A stretch of DNA of 21,997 bases, taken from NCBI GenBank assembly GCA_004325065.1, contig PITI01000105.1, forward strand, positions 1 to 21,997, given 5' to 3'. Numbering within the stretch: the stretch's first letter is position 1; each line of letters starts with the position of its first letter. Positions 1 to 9,833 of the stretch are shown here, piece after piece. The translations under genes were made by a program, and so were the position numbers. A model generated the notes under the pieces. That model saw nothing but the letters and a program-made list of their open reading frames with translations, was not told the DNA's origin and searched no databases. This DNA is from Hamiltosporidium magnivora. Its lineage: Eukaryota > Microsporidia > Dubosqiidae.

Positions 1-204
1 AAGGAGTGTGTCATATACAAGACAAGCACTACTGTGTCATAGTGCTACTTGTAGTAAAAAGTATTAATTCTGTTTTTGTTATTAAAAGGGTGTTAAGTAT
101 TATACAGTGTTATAGGGGTGTGTTATTAACAATAGTGCAAAAAGATCTGGTTAATATTCTAAAGTTTTCTAATTGTTTGATGAGGTTTAATTGAGGTAGT
201 CTAG
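1..204 (+). other. 5' leader of LINE copy 1 (probable)
   Basis: This stretch has no convincing coding sequence; the short open frame at 6-194 uses no ATG-supported context and has no relative in copy 2. Two GGGTGTTA-type motifs (88-96 and about 116-126, the second interrupted as GGGGTGTGTTA) match a similar pair before copy 2 at 4773-4780 and 4799-4806. The following bases, taaca-tagtg-aaaa-atctg, are also shared. I infer an untranslated leader common to both copies. Confidence 0.45.
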
Positions 205-255
205 AAATTTATAGAATTTTTAAAATATTCAAATAAAATTTTCTTGTCTTAACCC
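205..255 (+). promoter_or_regulatory. Promoter-like AT block before ORF1, copy 1
   Basis: The block reads roughly tagaatttttaaaatattc, then aaataaaattttcttg, then tcttaaccc, and ends directly at the ATG at 256. The same arrangement recurs at 4824-4873 and 9772-9822 on the plus strand, and on the minus strand before the helicase gene (21007-21055). The CCC touching the ATG fits the CCC-like start signal described for microsporidian genes. That it drives transcription is inferred from recurrence in front of an intact host gene. Confidence 0.5.
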
Positions 256-1823
256 ATGGCTACAAAATATTCCTTAGCTCCTTCTGATATAAATACAAAA
301 GATTCAACTCATAATAAAGTTGCACATAGAAAAACACTAAGAGACAGAACAAATACAGAAAACGCAACTGTTCAACTACTTTGCAATGGCTTTGGGAACA
401 TGGCCAGAAACTCTAATTTGCACCTAGATAAGACATCTATAAGAACTTCAGATCTATGTGCGGAATGTACAGACAAGACTCGTTGTACTAGTAAGAAACA
501 AACAGAACAGAATAATGAATTGAACACAACAGAAGTATCGCGGACCGTTCAAGATGTTAAACCAAGGGTACGGGGTAGAGACTTGGGTGATACGCCGCAT
601 GAACAGACAGTCTCGTTACACAGCACAAACTTAAAAACATGTCAAAAAAGAAATACCATCATCAATCCTTAAGCTGATACCTCTTCTTTTCTTTCTGGTC
701 ATACAACTAACACCCAAGATAATATTTTTCAAAATCAAGAGAAGGGAAAAATGTTTTACCCTCTGTTATTGAAAAGGCATATTTGAAAAAAGGTAAGGAT
801 ATCGATATATAGAAACATAAGATACATCTTTAACAAAAGATCATAATGCAAACGTAGTAAATGAGATGACTGATGCTACTGATAACAAGAACACAAATTC
901 TGATACCACAACACTCTATGTAACAACACAGATTACACAAATCAACAATACGCTCACTAGCAGCAGCAAGAAAACCACACGTAAGATACTATCAAGACCC
1001 AGAGTCAGAGTTCTTATACGTGCAATCCCGAGACAGAACACGCTCAGAGGTGGTACGAACGTGGCAAAGCAACGAAAAAGTATCTTTGTAAGGCTGTAAG
1101 ATAAACCTAGAAGCTTGACTCACATTCAAAAAATTGAGAAACTCCATAGGAAACGAAGTTTGGAAACAACAAATAGTGAAATAGGAGAAGATCAAGTACA
1201 GAAAAAGAATTTCAGCAGATATCAAGGAGACTATAAGTGACAAATTGGAGGTAGCCATCTCAGTAAGAAACAATATTTTAAAGAAGAAAGAATATATGAA
1301 GCAGAAGTCCAGCCCAATTAAACTAACTGCTGAGTAACTAGCGCTTATAACACAAAGTAAATCACCTTTTACAAATGCTAGACACGTTTTACTATACTTT
1401 GGAAATATAACTTCTAATAAAATATCACTATATCGGCTCGCTTTAGAGAACATTGAACTGGGTGCTAGTAAGTTGGTTGTTGACATGGAGTTTATCTCTA
1501 ATACTGTATTAGAAGTGATATGCAAAGAGTCTGTGCAAATGGAGGTGATTAGAGTGTTTAGAATTCTTTGAGCCAAACACTTGATTAACTCGCCTAAAGT
1601 GAATAGTAATGGTCTTTTTAAAATAAGCAAGTTATTTACACGAATGAATAAGATTGAAGACAGACAGGGCAACAAGAACGACAAACTAAGAAGGCTAGCA
1701 GTTCGTATACATAATAGTAAAGGCATCGAACTACACGAGATGATAAAAAGTCTCAATATCAAGGCCAATGATATTGAGATGGATTACACCTCGAGCTCTA
1801 ACAATAAACCCTATGATTTTTAA
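256..1823 (+). pseudogene. LINE ORF1 protein, copy 1 (frameshifted)
   Basis: ORF1 of a LINE normally encodes the RNA-binding protein of the retrotransposition particle; that role here is inferred from position only. The start is ATG 256, directly after CCC. The first open part runs to 672 and contains LCAECTDKTRC (C-x2-C-x5-C, about 451-486), matching KCKECLSKTC in copy 2. The frame then has stops (670, 784) and shifts. The C-terminal half (about 1320-1823) is well conserved with copy 2: SKSPFTNARHVLLYFGNI, LYRLALENIELGASKLVV and DRQGNKNDKLRRLAVRIH are matched there by SKYVISYYTNIV, LYKLALENIFPGSSRLIV and DRQTNTNTGLRRLAIKII. No RRM or CCHC gag knuckle was recognised. An antisense open frame at 992-1768 is only its shadow. 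Confidence 0.7.
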
Positions 1824-4656
1824 AAAAGGGTATATCAATGTTGGGGGATTATCTGATTATAAAATTTTTAAGATAAATAATTCAATTCAAAGACATGAGT
1901 TGGATATCCTCGGAGCGCTGAAACATGGAAAGATAATATAACGCCACTCTTAAGAGGATATAAAGTTTTAAACAATAAGAAATCTGTCCAAGTAAGAGAC
2001 AGATACTCAAAAAAGAAGGTATAATAGTATTGGGTAGGGATACGATTGTTAGCGAGGCATTTGACAATATAACAGATGAAGGGGTTTCAATATAAGTGAA
2101 TCACCAAATTTTTATTTTTATATATAGACCCCCAAAAAGTACAGAATTTAACATCGTAAAACCTATATTAAACCAATACCTGTACAAAAGAATATACATT
2201 TTAGGAGACTATAACTTAGAACAACACAAGACACATGAACAGCAAATTTTAAATAACCACGCAATGTATCGATTATCAGAGATCGACATTCTAACAAATA
2301 CATACAAACACAATAATAAAGAATTAAAACCTGATAAGATATTTACAAACACGATAGTAGATATAAAGATTTCTCCAATTGTGGGATTAAATCGAAAACT
2401 TTTAATGTTAAAACCGATAGAAATACAAAAAAAGAAACGCAGTATAATATAAGACTCTTGAATAGACCAAAAGTAGTAGCAAATAGTACAAATAACATAG
2501 AGATTATAATTAAGAAGAATGCGAATATTATAAGAACTCTAAACATCAATGACTGTTGCGCAGCTTTACATAATATCATACTTTCTGGTGTATATAGACT
2601 CAGAATACGCAAACAAAGTCGTACGAACTTCAATCCGGTCATTCAGCACACTAGAAGAGCACGTGAAAGAGTAAGGCACAATAATACAATCTTATATGAA
2701 AGGTTATGTGAAGAAGTAAAAAGATAAACGAAAAACCTATCGGATACTGATACTCGTGACCTAAAAGTAGAACACATTGGTTTGAAAGCATCACAATCAG
2801 AAGCCATTATGAATTTCCATGGTAACGCAATCCCAAACAATAGACAGAATAATAATAAAGAATTACTTAATAACTTTGTTTTAGATGGGAAGATAACAAG
2901 CTTAGAGGAAACAATATAGTGGATAAAAAGTTAACACAATAGTTTATTTAGCAAACACACCATACAGAGAAAAAATAAGATAAAGCTGCTATGTGTTGAA
3001 GAGGTAGAGAAATGTATAAAGATATTAAAAGGTGGCAAAGCAGTGGGATTAGTGGTATTAAGAATGAATTCCATAAGATTTGTCCGCGCAACTTTATAGT
3101 AGAGTTTACGTACATGTTTAACAAGATTATTACATATAAAGAGATATCTTTGATTTGGAAGAAACACATGATACAACCAATACCCAAAGGTGATAGCGAG
3201 TTTAGACCTATTTCATTGATAGAGAAAACACGTAAACTATTCGAAAAACCAATTTTAGGTAATTTGAGGTAAAGCTGACAAGACTAAAGCTGATTTTAGA
3301 CTGAAGCTTCAACCCTTAACCACGCCTTAACACTTGACACCAGATTAAGACATAGAAATGGAGAAGGAATCTGTGTTACTTTAGATATCTCCAAAGCCTA
3401 TGACAGTATATATCGTAAGAGGTTGTACGAGAAACTAATGATAAAGCAGAAGTTTTCAAGAGAAGATACAATTCTAATAGCTGCACTGATCGAGAATAAC
3501 GAGTACAAGATCAACACATTAATAGAAAATACTAATTGGAAAACTGCTGCTCTTGGATTACCCCAAGGAAGCATTTTATCTCCAATTTTATTTAACGTTT
3601 TTATTGATGATATCGTAAAGAGAAAACCAGAGCACCTGGTACCATACATAACTATTTACGCAGACAACATTTCATTATTCAGCTTACCGCATATCACAAT
3701 GCAATACATGATAGATCAATGTCAATCGCACGCGGAAGCCAACAAATATAAATTAAACACAAGGAAATGTTTTTACAATGCTTTAACATATCACGATTTT
3801 TATGTAGATGGTACCAGGAAGAAAAAAAAGTCCCGCTGAAATATTTAGGATATTATTTCAACAATAAATGTGCAGATACCATGAAAAGCCTTAAATTCAT
3901 AAGGAAAAAGCCGTTAGAGCGGCAGTGATTACAAATAAGTTATTAAGAAACACACAATACAGCAATAATAACCCGCAATATTATCAATTAAAGTTAAGAA
4001 TGTATACTTCATTTATACGCCCTCATATAGATTAGTATGCCCAGCTGCTCGGTTGTAATAAAACGTTTAATGAAGGCACTGATAGGATACAAAAAGGCAT
4101 AATAAAATATCTATATAAAATTTATTTCAAAACGCCTTAGAAGATCTTATACGCATTATTTCCCTTGGAAAATACAAAGCAAAGAGCAGATATACTCAGG
4201 TGCAATGTTGCTTATAAGATCATACACACAAGAAAAACACTTTTAAGATGGATATCCAAACCGAATAAATCCAAAAATATTAAAAATTTAAAGAAAAAAT
4301 ACAAGTATATCAAGAATAAAATTCAGGGAAATGGATTTAAAGACAAATATAATAGATGGCAAAAAGAAAATTTACGTATTAATTCCCAAATCTTCAACTC
4401 TTTCGAGAATCTAAGGCAGTAAAATTCTATATCGATTCCAACAAGATTAAAAACTTTTTTAGATATTATTAGACTAGAATATAAAAGAGAAAATATAATC
4501 TAAATTTTAATAAAATTTATTCAGAATAATATAGGTCATCCAACCTAGCGGGGTTAATATTGGCCTTATAACACAAGATACGAATTAGCAGGTACGTTAA
4601 AGCAGGAAGCCCGCAAGGGATGTTACTGTCATATTAAAAAAATCTTTACCAGTTAA
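1813..4656 (+). pseudogene. LINE ORF2: APE endonuclease-reverse transcriptase, copy 1 (broken, YADN)
   Basis: ORF2 products nick target DNA and reverse-transcribe element RNA at the nick. ATG 1813 lies within the ORF1 end (11-nt overlap). Domains in order: endonuclease with INVGGL (about 1837), AETW (1917-1928, after a one-base deletion), IFIYRPP (about 2110) and GDYN (2207-2215); then RT with GIKNEFHKICP (about 3054), IPKGDSEFRPISLIEKTRK (about 3180), motif A LDISKAYD (3381-3404), motif B GLPQG (3555-3569) and motif C YADN (3657-3668), where YADD is expected. A C-terminal region follows: QLLGCNKTF (about 4040) and YWPYNTRYELAG, ending at TAA 4654. Frameshifts occur near 1916, 2012, 3040 and 3840; stops include 2093, 2450 and 3270. 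The Asp-to-Asn change in motif C should abolish polymerase activity. Confidence 0.85.
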
Positions 4657-4823
4657 TATTTTAAAGCATATCAGGTTGAGAAGATACCCATGAAACAAGA
4701 CAATCTGGAACCTCAAGGGAATTCAAAATGAAGCTTTGTGGAAGTAAAAGGGCCAGATGAAACTGTAGTAACGGGTGTTATTAATGATACCAGGAGGGGG
4801 GTGTTAACAGTGTGTAAAATCTG
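4657..4823 (+). other. Junction between LINE copies / leader of copy 2
   Basis: This is the 3' end of copy 1 running into the leader of copy 2. It is purine-rich on the plus strand, with two GGGTGTTA motifs (4773-4780 and 4799-4806) matching those before copy 1. I see no poly(A) run, no short-repeat tail and no obvious target-site duplication, so the exact junction cannot be placed. It lies somewhere between 4657 and about 4770. Confidence 0.4.
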
Positions 4824-4873
4824 AAATTTTTAATAACTTAAAAATATTTAAATAAAATTTTCTTTTCCTAACC
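4824..4873 (+). promoter_or_regulatory. Promoter-like AT block before ORF1, copy 2
   Basis: The core aacttaaaaatatttaaa followed by taaaattttcttttcctaac parallels the block at 205-255 almost base for base. The final CCC-ATG of copy 1 is replaced by ccgacac here, so the start codon appears to be lost while the upstream block is kept. Confidence 0.45.
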
Positions 4874-6186
4874 GACACACAAAAACGAACCTGAAGAAAC
4901 AGGGTTACTCAACAGTCAAGACGATACTGAACCTGAAAATTTCATTTTTCCTTCGAACAATAATTTTTAAGTAACTAGTAAGCATAAAGGAAGCTACCAG
5001 GATAAACAAACGAAATTAAAATATGACGATACAGAGAGGAATGAAGATAAGGAAGGGGTTACTGCAAATACGATAAACACTAAATCATTTTATAACACGC
5101 TGAACATTGGTAATAATAAAGTATACAAAGAAAAAACTCTTTTACCTAAAATACATAGCTTTAAAACACACAAAAACCAGCGCAAGAACAGCAACTTGCT
5201 AATTGAAAAGTCGACACCCTATCCTTGCAGATCGTCAAACCTCTACTGAAATGCAAAGAATGCCTTTCCAAGACATGTTAACACAAGAAACAAACCCACC
5301 TACACAACGAATTATAAGCAAGACAAAGACAGGATTATAAGATGTGTGAACTGCTATAGCTACAATAGCCTACCACCTCGCCTACTTGCCAACATACCTT
5401 ACGATATTTTAACGTGTCAGGCCTGCAACTACCCCCTATACACGCAGAAGGGAGGCATAAGAAGAGCTCGAATGAGCACGATAGCAGATAGTGAGATACT
5501 AGAGGTACCAAAAAAGTATGAGGCTAAAGCTAGAAAAAACTACAATGAGAGACTTTATAACAACAACAACACGATAGCCAACGATAACAGAACTACGAAC
5601 ACAATTAAAATCAGCTTTAGGGAAAAAAGAGGACGAAACAAGACTAATGACCGAGGAAAACCTGCAAACGAGAATACCCAACTTAGCCTGCAACAAATTG
5701 AGCTAATAGTAAATGGTAAATCTCCCTTCGTCCAATCAAAATATGTCATCTCCTATTATACTAATATAGTCGCAAATAAGATCAACTTATATAAACTAGC
5801 CCTTGAAAATATATTTCCGGGCTCAAGCAGACTGATAGTGAATATGGATTTCATCAACAAATGATATGGTGGAAATTATTAGTAATGAAAATGACGAAGA
5901 AGCGCTCTCATATGCATTTGCTAAACTTCCTGTCTGTAAACTAGCCCAATCTCCTGAAATCGATGAAAAAGGCACAATATGGGCTCAAGGTTTGATTGAA
6001 AGAATGAGAAAAATCAAAGACAGGCAAACAAATACGAACACAGGACTTCGCCGTCTGGCAATTAAAATTATCCAAAGCAGTGGAAAAGAACTGCGAGATG
6101 TAGTAAGAAGCCTTAATATTCTGGCCAAAGATGTTAAGGAAGAATCTGCACCTGGATACCAAAAGAATCCCTCTTATGATATTTAA
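4872..6186 (+). pseudogene. LINE ORF1 protein, copy 2 (nearly intact frame)
   Basis: One reading frame runs from 4872 to 5864 (about 330 codons) with only two internal stops (TAA 4968, TGA 5247). A one-base shift near 5855 leads into a second frame to 6186. No ATG stands where copy 1 has one. There is a Cys region: KCKECLSKTC near 5250 (in a locally shifted frame), then CVNC (5343-5354) and CQAC (5415-5426) separated by 20 residues, which looks like a zinc-ribbon-type site. A basic stretch REKRGRNKTNDRGK follows, then the domain conserved with copy 1 (VNGKSPFVQSKY, NKINLYKLALENI, LRRLAIKIIQSSGKELRDVV). The RNA- or DNA-binding role is inferred from Cys and basic content and from the LINE layout. 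Confidence 0.75.
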
Positions 6187-9047
6187 AACGGGGTTCATAA
6201 ACATAGGTGGCCTATCTACACAAAAAATAACAATAATCAACCAGATACTAAATGAAACAAAACTTGACATGTTAGGAATCGCAGAAACATGGCGAGATGA
6301 AATAACATGCCTCCACGAAGACTACAAGATAATAGCAACAAAACCTTCCATAAAAATACAAAATCGAAATAGTAATAAGGAAGGTATGATTGTCATAGGA
6401 CGCAAAGAAATTATCTTCTCAAACATCTATGAATTAACAGATTTCAGGAATATCAATAAAAATTAATAGTACTTATTTATTCATTTTTATTTACCGAAAT
6501 TTATCAAGCAACGTTACAAATATAATTCTAGACAAACTTTAAGAACACATTGACAATAAGATTATAGTAATAGGTGACTATAATTTAGAACAACATAAAG
6601 AAATGGAATGTGAAATCCTTAACAGACACATACTCTTTGGGTTAAGTGAGATTAACCTCAAAACAATGACCTACAAACATGGTGAAAAAACATCATGTCC
6701 TGACAAGGTCTTCTCAAATACTACTTTATTTACAGAAACTAAAGAAATACCAATAATAAATCAGTAATTTATAATATACGAAATTCCAGAAACATTATTG
6801 CCAAAGACACCAAGGTATAAGATGAACCTACTTAAAGAAAAAACGATAGGTAAGAAAAGTAAAAAACAAATACAAAAATACACGAATAACTGTAAACTCC
6901 GGCTTAAAAATCTTGAAATAGACCAGTGTTGTGACTTACTACATAACATACTATTAAAATCTCGAGAACAATTCAAATACGACAAAGACAAGCTTTAACA
7001 CTTAACGAAATTATCCAGTATATCAGACTTACGAGATAAAAATCAAAGCCCCTTAAGCAACCTGTATATAACAATATATCCCAAGAAGTTAAAAACCTTA
7101 GAAAACGGTTTACAAAAAATGATATACCGGCTTCTAGAACAAATCATATAGGTCTCGATGCGTGCTCATTTGAGAAAATCTTATAATTTGACGGCTCAGC
7201 TACACCAAAAACCAACCTCGACTTTAACAGATTACTCAACGAATTTGTTATCGATTGTCAATATTAAACGACAGAAAAGACTATCCGATAAATAAATGAA
7301 TATTACAACGACAAAAAGACAAAGATACAGATGTCCACTGTTAATAAAATTGTAGAAGTCTCTATTAAAGAAGTTACTGATTGTATATCTACCATTAAAT
7401 CTGGCAAATCAGGCGGCTTAACAGGTATTCGAAACGAATTCCTTAAGATTTGCCCCGAAAACTTTATAGAAGAACTTACTCAACTTTATAATCGAATTAT
7501 AAATACTCATGTGTTCCCTAACTCATGGAAATCTCACAAGATTAAGCCTATACCAAAAGGAAAAGATGAATTTAAAACTATCTCATTAATTGAAAAAACT
7601 AGGAAGCTATTTTAGAAACTAATACTCTCCAAATTTGATGCCAAACTACACAAACAACAGACAGGTTTCAGAACAAAACAAAACACCCTACGCTCAATCA
7701 TGCCCTATGTCTAGATACACTACTCAGACATAGCGATGGGGTGAGATATGTGTCACATTAAACATAAAGAAAGCATATGATAGTGTAGACAGAAATAAAC
7801 TGAATATGAAACTCCTTATTCAACAAAACTTCTCTCTTAACGATACAGAACTCATAGCCTATATGATAGAGAACAACAGATATACTAGTTGTGGAGCAGA
7901 TTGCTCAAAACAGTCTAAGACGGCCTCGCTCAGACTTTCTCGGGAAGTATAATCTCTCCAACTCTCTTCAACATATTTATAAACGACCTGGTAGAATACC
8001 TACCAAAACACTTAAGACCATTAATATTCATGTACGCAGACGATATAATTATCTATGATAACCAAATAAGAACCATACAGAAAATAATCGATAGCTCAGT
8101 CAGGCATGAAAACCATAACAACTACCAATTCAACCCGAAAAAATGTTTCTACAACGCTACGAAAGAACACCAGATTTTTATATATGGTACGAGAATAGAG
8201 AAGCAGAACCCCTTAAAAACCTCGGGTTCTACTTTAATAACCGTAACGCAGACACGAAACAGACATTAAAAGTGTTATGACAGAGAGCAGTAAGAGCCTC
8301 TGCCATTACAAACAAAGTAATGAGAAAAGGCATCTTTAATACAGACGAAAAACTACATATTCTTAAACTAAGTTCATATAAAACTTTTGTAAGACCGCAC
8401 CTAGACTTCTTCTCACAACTTTTAGGCTGCAACAAAACATTTATTGATGAGAGCGATAAGATCCAAAAAGGTATTCTGAAATACCTTTTTAAGAATTACT
8501 ATAGAACTTAAGTAGCATTATCTACTCCATTCTACCTATTGAAAACGTACTTCAGAGGTGCCAAAGACTCAGGTATAGAATAACACATAAAATACTACAA
8601 ATTAAAAACACAATAGTACGATATGTATACAAGAAAAACCAAAAAAAAAAAACCTTCGAGAGTTTGAGCTTACTATAAAGCTATAAACAGAAATTACAGT
8701 GGTGATGACTTCTTGAATAAATACAAGAAAATAAATAAAGAGATTTTAAGGATTAACTTCCAAATTTTTAGCTGGAACGAAACGTTAAAGCTGTACAGCT
8801 TTAAAAAATGCAACAGACTGAGCTTTAACCAAATTCTTGAAATCATACACCTTGTACAAGAGCGACAAGAGCACGCAGAGATACTTATAAAGTATATACA
8901 GGTAAACATCGGCCTATCGACACCCTAACCGACTAGCTATTGGCCTAGCTAACGTGAAAACACAATTATCATAAACAAGAACTAAAACTAAAAGGTAGGG
9001 AGCCTGTAAAGAACGATACTGCCTATTTTAAACACTTTTATACATAG
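6176..9047 (+). pseudogene. LINE ORF2: APE endonuclease-reverse transcriptase, copy 2 (broken, motif A Asn)
   Basis: ATG 6176 lies within ORF1's last codons (11-nt overlap ending at 6186). The endonuclease shows INIGGLSTQKI, LGIAETWRDE (ETW at 6284-6292), IFIYRN (about 6482) and GDYN (6576-6584). The reverse transcriptase shows GLTGIRNEFLKICPENFIEE (about 7417), IKPIPKGKDEFKTISLIEKT, QTGFRTKQNT, motif A as LNIKKAYDS (7758-7784; Asn 7761-7763 where Asp is catalytic), a ruined GLPQG region near 7930, SIISPTLFNIFIND, and motif C MYADDIII (8030-8053). The C-terminal part includes QLLGCNKTF (about 8415) and NIGLSTP (about 8905). Frameshifts lie near 6450, 7690, 7750 and 7925; stops at 6466, 7612, 8277 and 8509, among others. 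No RNase H or C-terminal CCHC was recognised. Confidence 0.85.
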
Positions 9048-9520
9048 TAAGTGTAAAGGGAGTTGAATGATGTGTGTGAGAGAGAATGTTATGGGCAGCA
9101 GGGTAGACAGTGACTGATGGAAGCATGCTATAGATACCTAAAACTTGTCTTCTCTTTATGGTAGTATATCAACTCGAGTGGTTGGTATCTGTCTAGAGGA
9201 ACTTACCTGATCAACCCTGGTCCAAAGACATTGATGGAAAGTGTTAACACTAAAGCAATATGTGTATCACTTAGACTTGTGAAAGTAGTGAAGTGCGTGG
9301 CTAAATGTTTTTAGTTATATTTGAGAGTGTATATCGATATGTAAGACCCTCTATACTCTTGTTTAGAAATTTACAATATTAAAGGATCTAAAAGATGTAC
9401 TAAGTGATTGGTTAACTTAATACCTGTTAGTAGAACGACAATGAAAGGACAGTGTTACTATACATAAGGTGATAGCTAATAACTCAGAAAGTTTTTTTTA
9501 ATTTAAAGTACAATTGAAAT
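9048..9520. other. GC-richer spacer downstream of LINE copy 2, coding-like but unassigned
   Basis: Base composition here resembles the LINE region rather than the AT desert beyond. On the plus strand a frame from ATG 9117 runs to about 9465 with only four stops and has an unbroken 50-codon stretch (for example YLSRGTYLINPGPKTLMES). The minus strand is almost as open, so I cannot tell which strand coded, if either. A perfect 12-bp palindrome AGTGTTAACACT lies at 9240-9251. This could be a 3' UTR, another element's remnant, or a decayed gene. Confidence 0.3.
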
Positions 9521-9526
9521 TTATCA

Positions 9527-9720
9527 CACAATACGGCCAAATTATAAAATTGATGTAAATATTGAATAAACGAACTGATTAATTGTAAAATTAATTGAAT
9601 TATTGCGCAAGAATACGTCCCAATTATAAAATTGATGTAAAAATTGATCTAAGAAACTGATTAATAGTAAATTAATTTAATTAATGTGCCACAATACTGA
9701 TTAAATACAAATTTAATTTA
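9527..9720. repeat. 82-bp tandem repeat, about 2.4 copies
   Basis: Unit 1 starts near 9527 and unit 2 near 9608. Both contain the identical 19-mer attataaaattgatgtaaa (9541 and 9623) and close variants of actgattaattgtaaaatta, so the period is 82. A third, partial unit starts near 9690 (cacaatactgattaaatac). The repeat is AT-rich and imperfect, and no coding frame runs through it. It marks the transition from the LINE region to the AT-rich desert. Confidence 0.75.
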
Positions 9721-9771
9721 AAAAGTTAATTTACTAGCTGATCTTTGATCTTTTGCTGGTTCTAAAAAGAA

Positions 9772-9822
9772 TCTTATAGAAGATTTTTAAAGTATTCAAA
9801 TAAATTCGTTTTTCTTATGTAT
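9772..9822 (+). promoter_or_regulatory. Third promoter-like AT block
   Basis: The sequence ttatagaagatttttaaag then tattcaaataaa and ttcgtttttctta closely matches the block before LINE copy 1 (ttatagaatttttaaaatattcaaataaa...). An ATG follows at 9834. There is no LINE ORF1 behind it. It may be the front of a truncated third unit or the promoter of the decayed frame that follows. Confidence 0.4.
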
Positions 9823-9833
9823 ACAATTTAAAA

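Larger units (their letters stand above)
1..4656 (+). mobile_element. Non-LTR retrotransposon (LINE), copy 1, degenerate
   Basis: This unit has 5' leader, promoter-like block, ORF1 and ORF2 in the usual LINE order, all on the plus strand. It is recognised by an APE-type endonuclease (ETW, GDYN) followed by a reverse transcriptase (LDISKAYDS, GLPQGSILSP, YADN) in ORF2, and by end-to-end protein similarity to copy 2. No LTR, integrase or RNase H was seen. The 5' boundary is uncertain: the leader is similar to that of copy 2 from at least about position 88, and the window may start inside it. No poly(A) tail or target-site duplication was found at the 3' end; copy 2 follows directly. Many frameshifts and stops make it non-autonomous. 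Confidence 0.85.
4657..9047 (+). mobile_element. Non-LTR retrotransposon (LINE), copy 2, degenerate
   Basis: This is the second, head-to-tail copy, with the same leader, promoter-like block, ORF1 and ORF2 order as copy 1. The copies are diverged at nucleotide level but alignable over nearly all of both proteins, so they are old relatives rather than a recent duplication. ORF1 is far less damaged than in copy 1. ORF2 keeps YADD but is broken by several frameshifts and stops. The 5' limit is approximate. The 3' end is set at the last residues that still align with copy 1 (ELKLKGREPV... against ELAGTLKQEA...). Confidence 0.85.

Noticed and set aside
992..1768. 258-codon open frame on the minus strand
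   Set aside because: It is antisense to LINE ORF1 copy 1, whose sense translation aligns with copy 2; the antisense product is Leu/Ser-rich with no family features.
1813..4656. Stop-codon reassignment to explain in-frame stops in the LINE ORFs
   Set aside because: All three stop codons occur, frameshifts accompany them, the two copies break at different sites, and the helicase gene uses a normal stop with none inside.
4620..4660. Poly(A) tail of LINE copy 1 in atattaaaaaaatc
   Set aside because: A run of seven A is ordinary in this DNA, and it lies within the aligned ORF2 C-terminus.
9208..9230. cttacctgatcaaccctggtcc resembling the start of small-subunit rRNA (TACCTGGTTGATCCTGCCAG)
   Set aside because: The match needs gaps, and the following sequence does not continue as rRNA on either strand.
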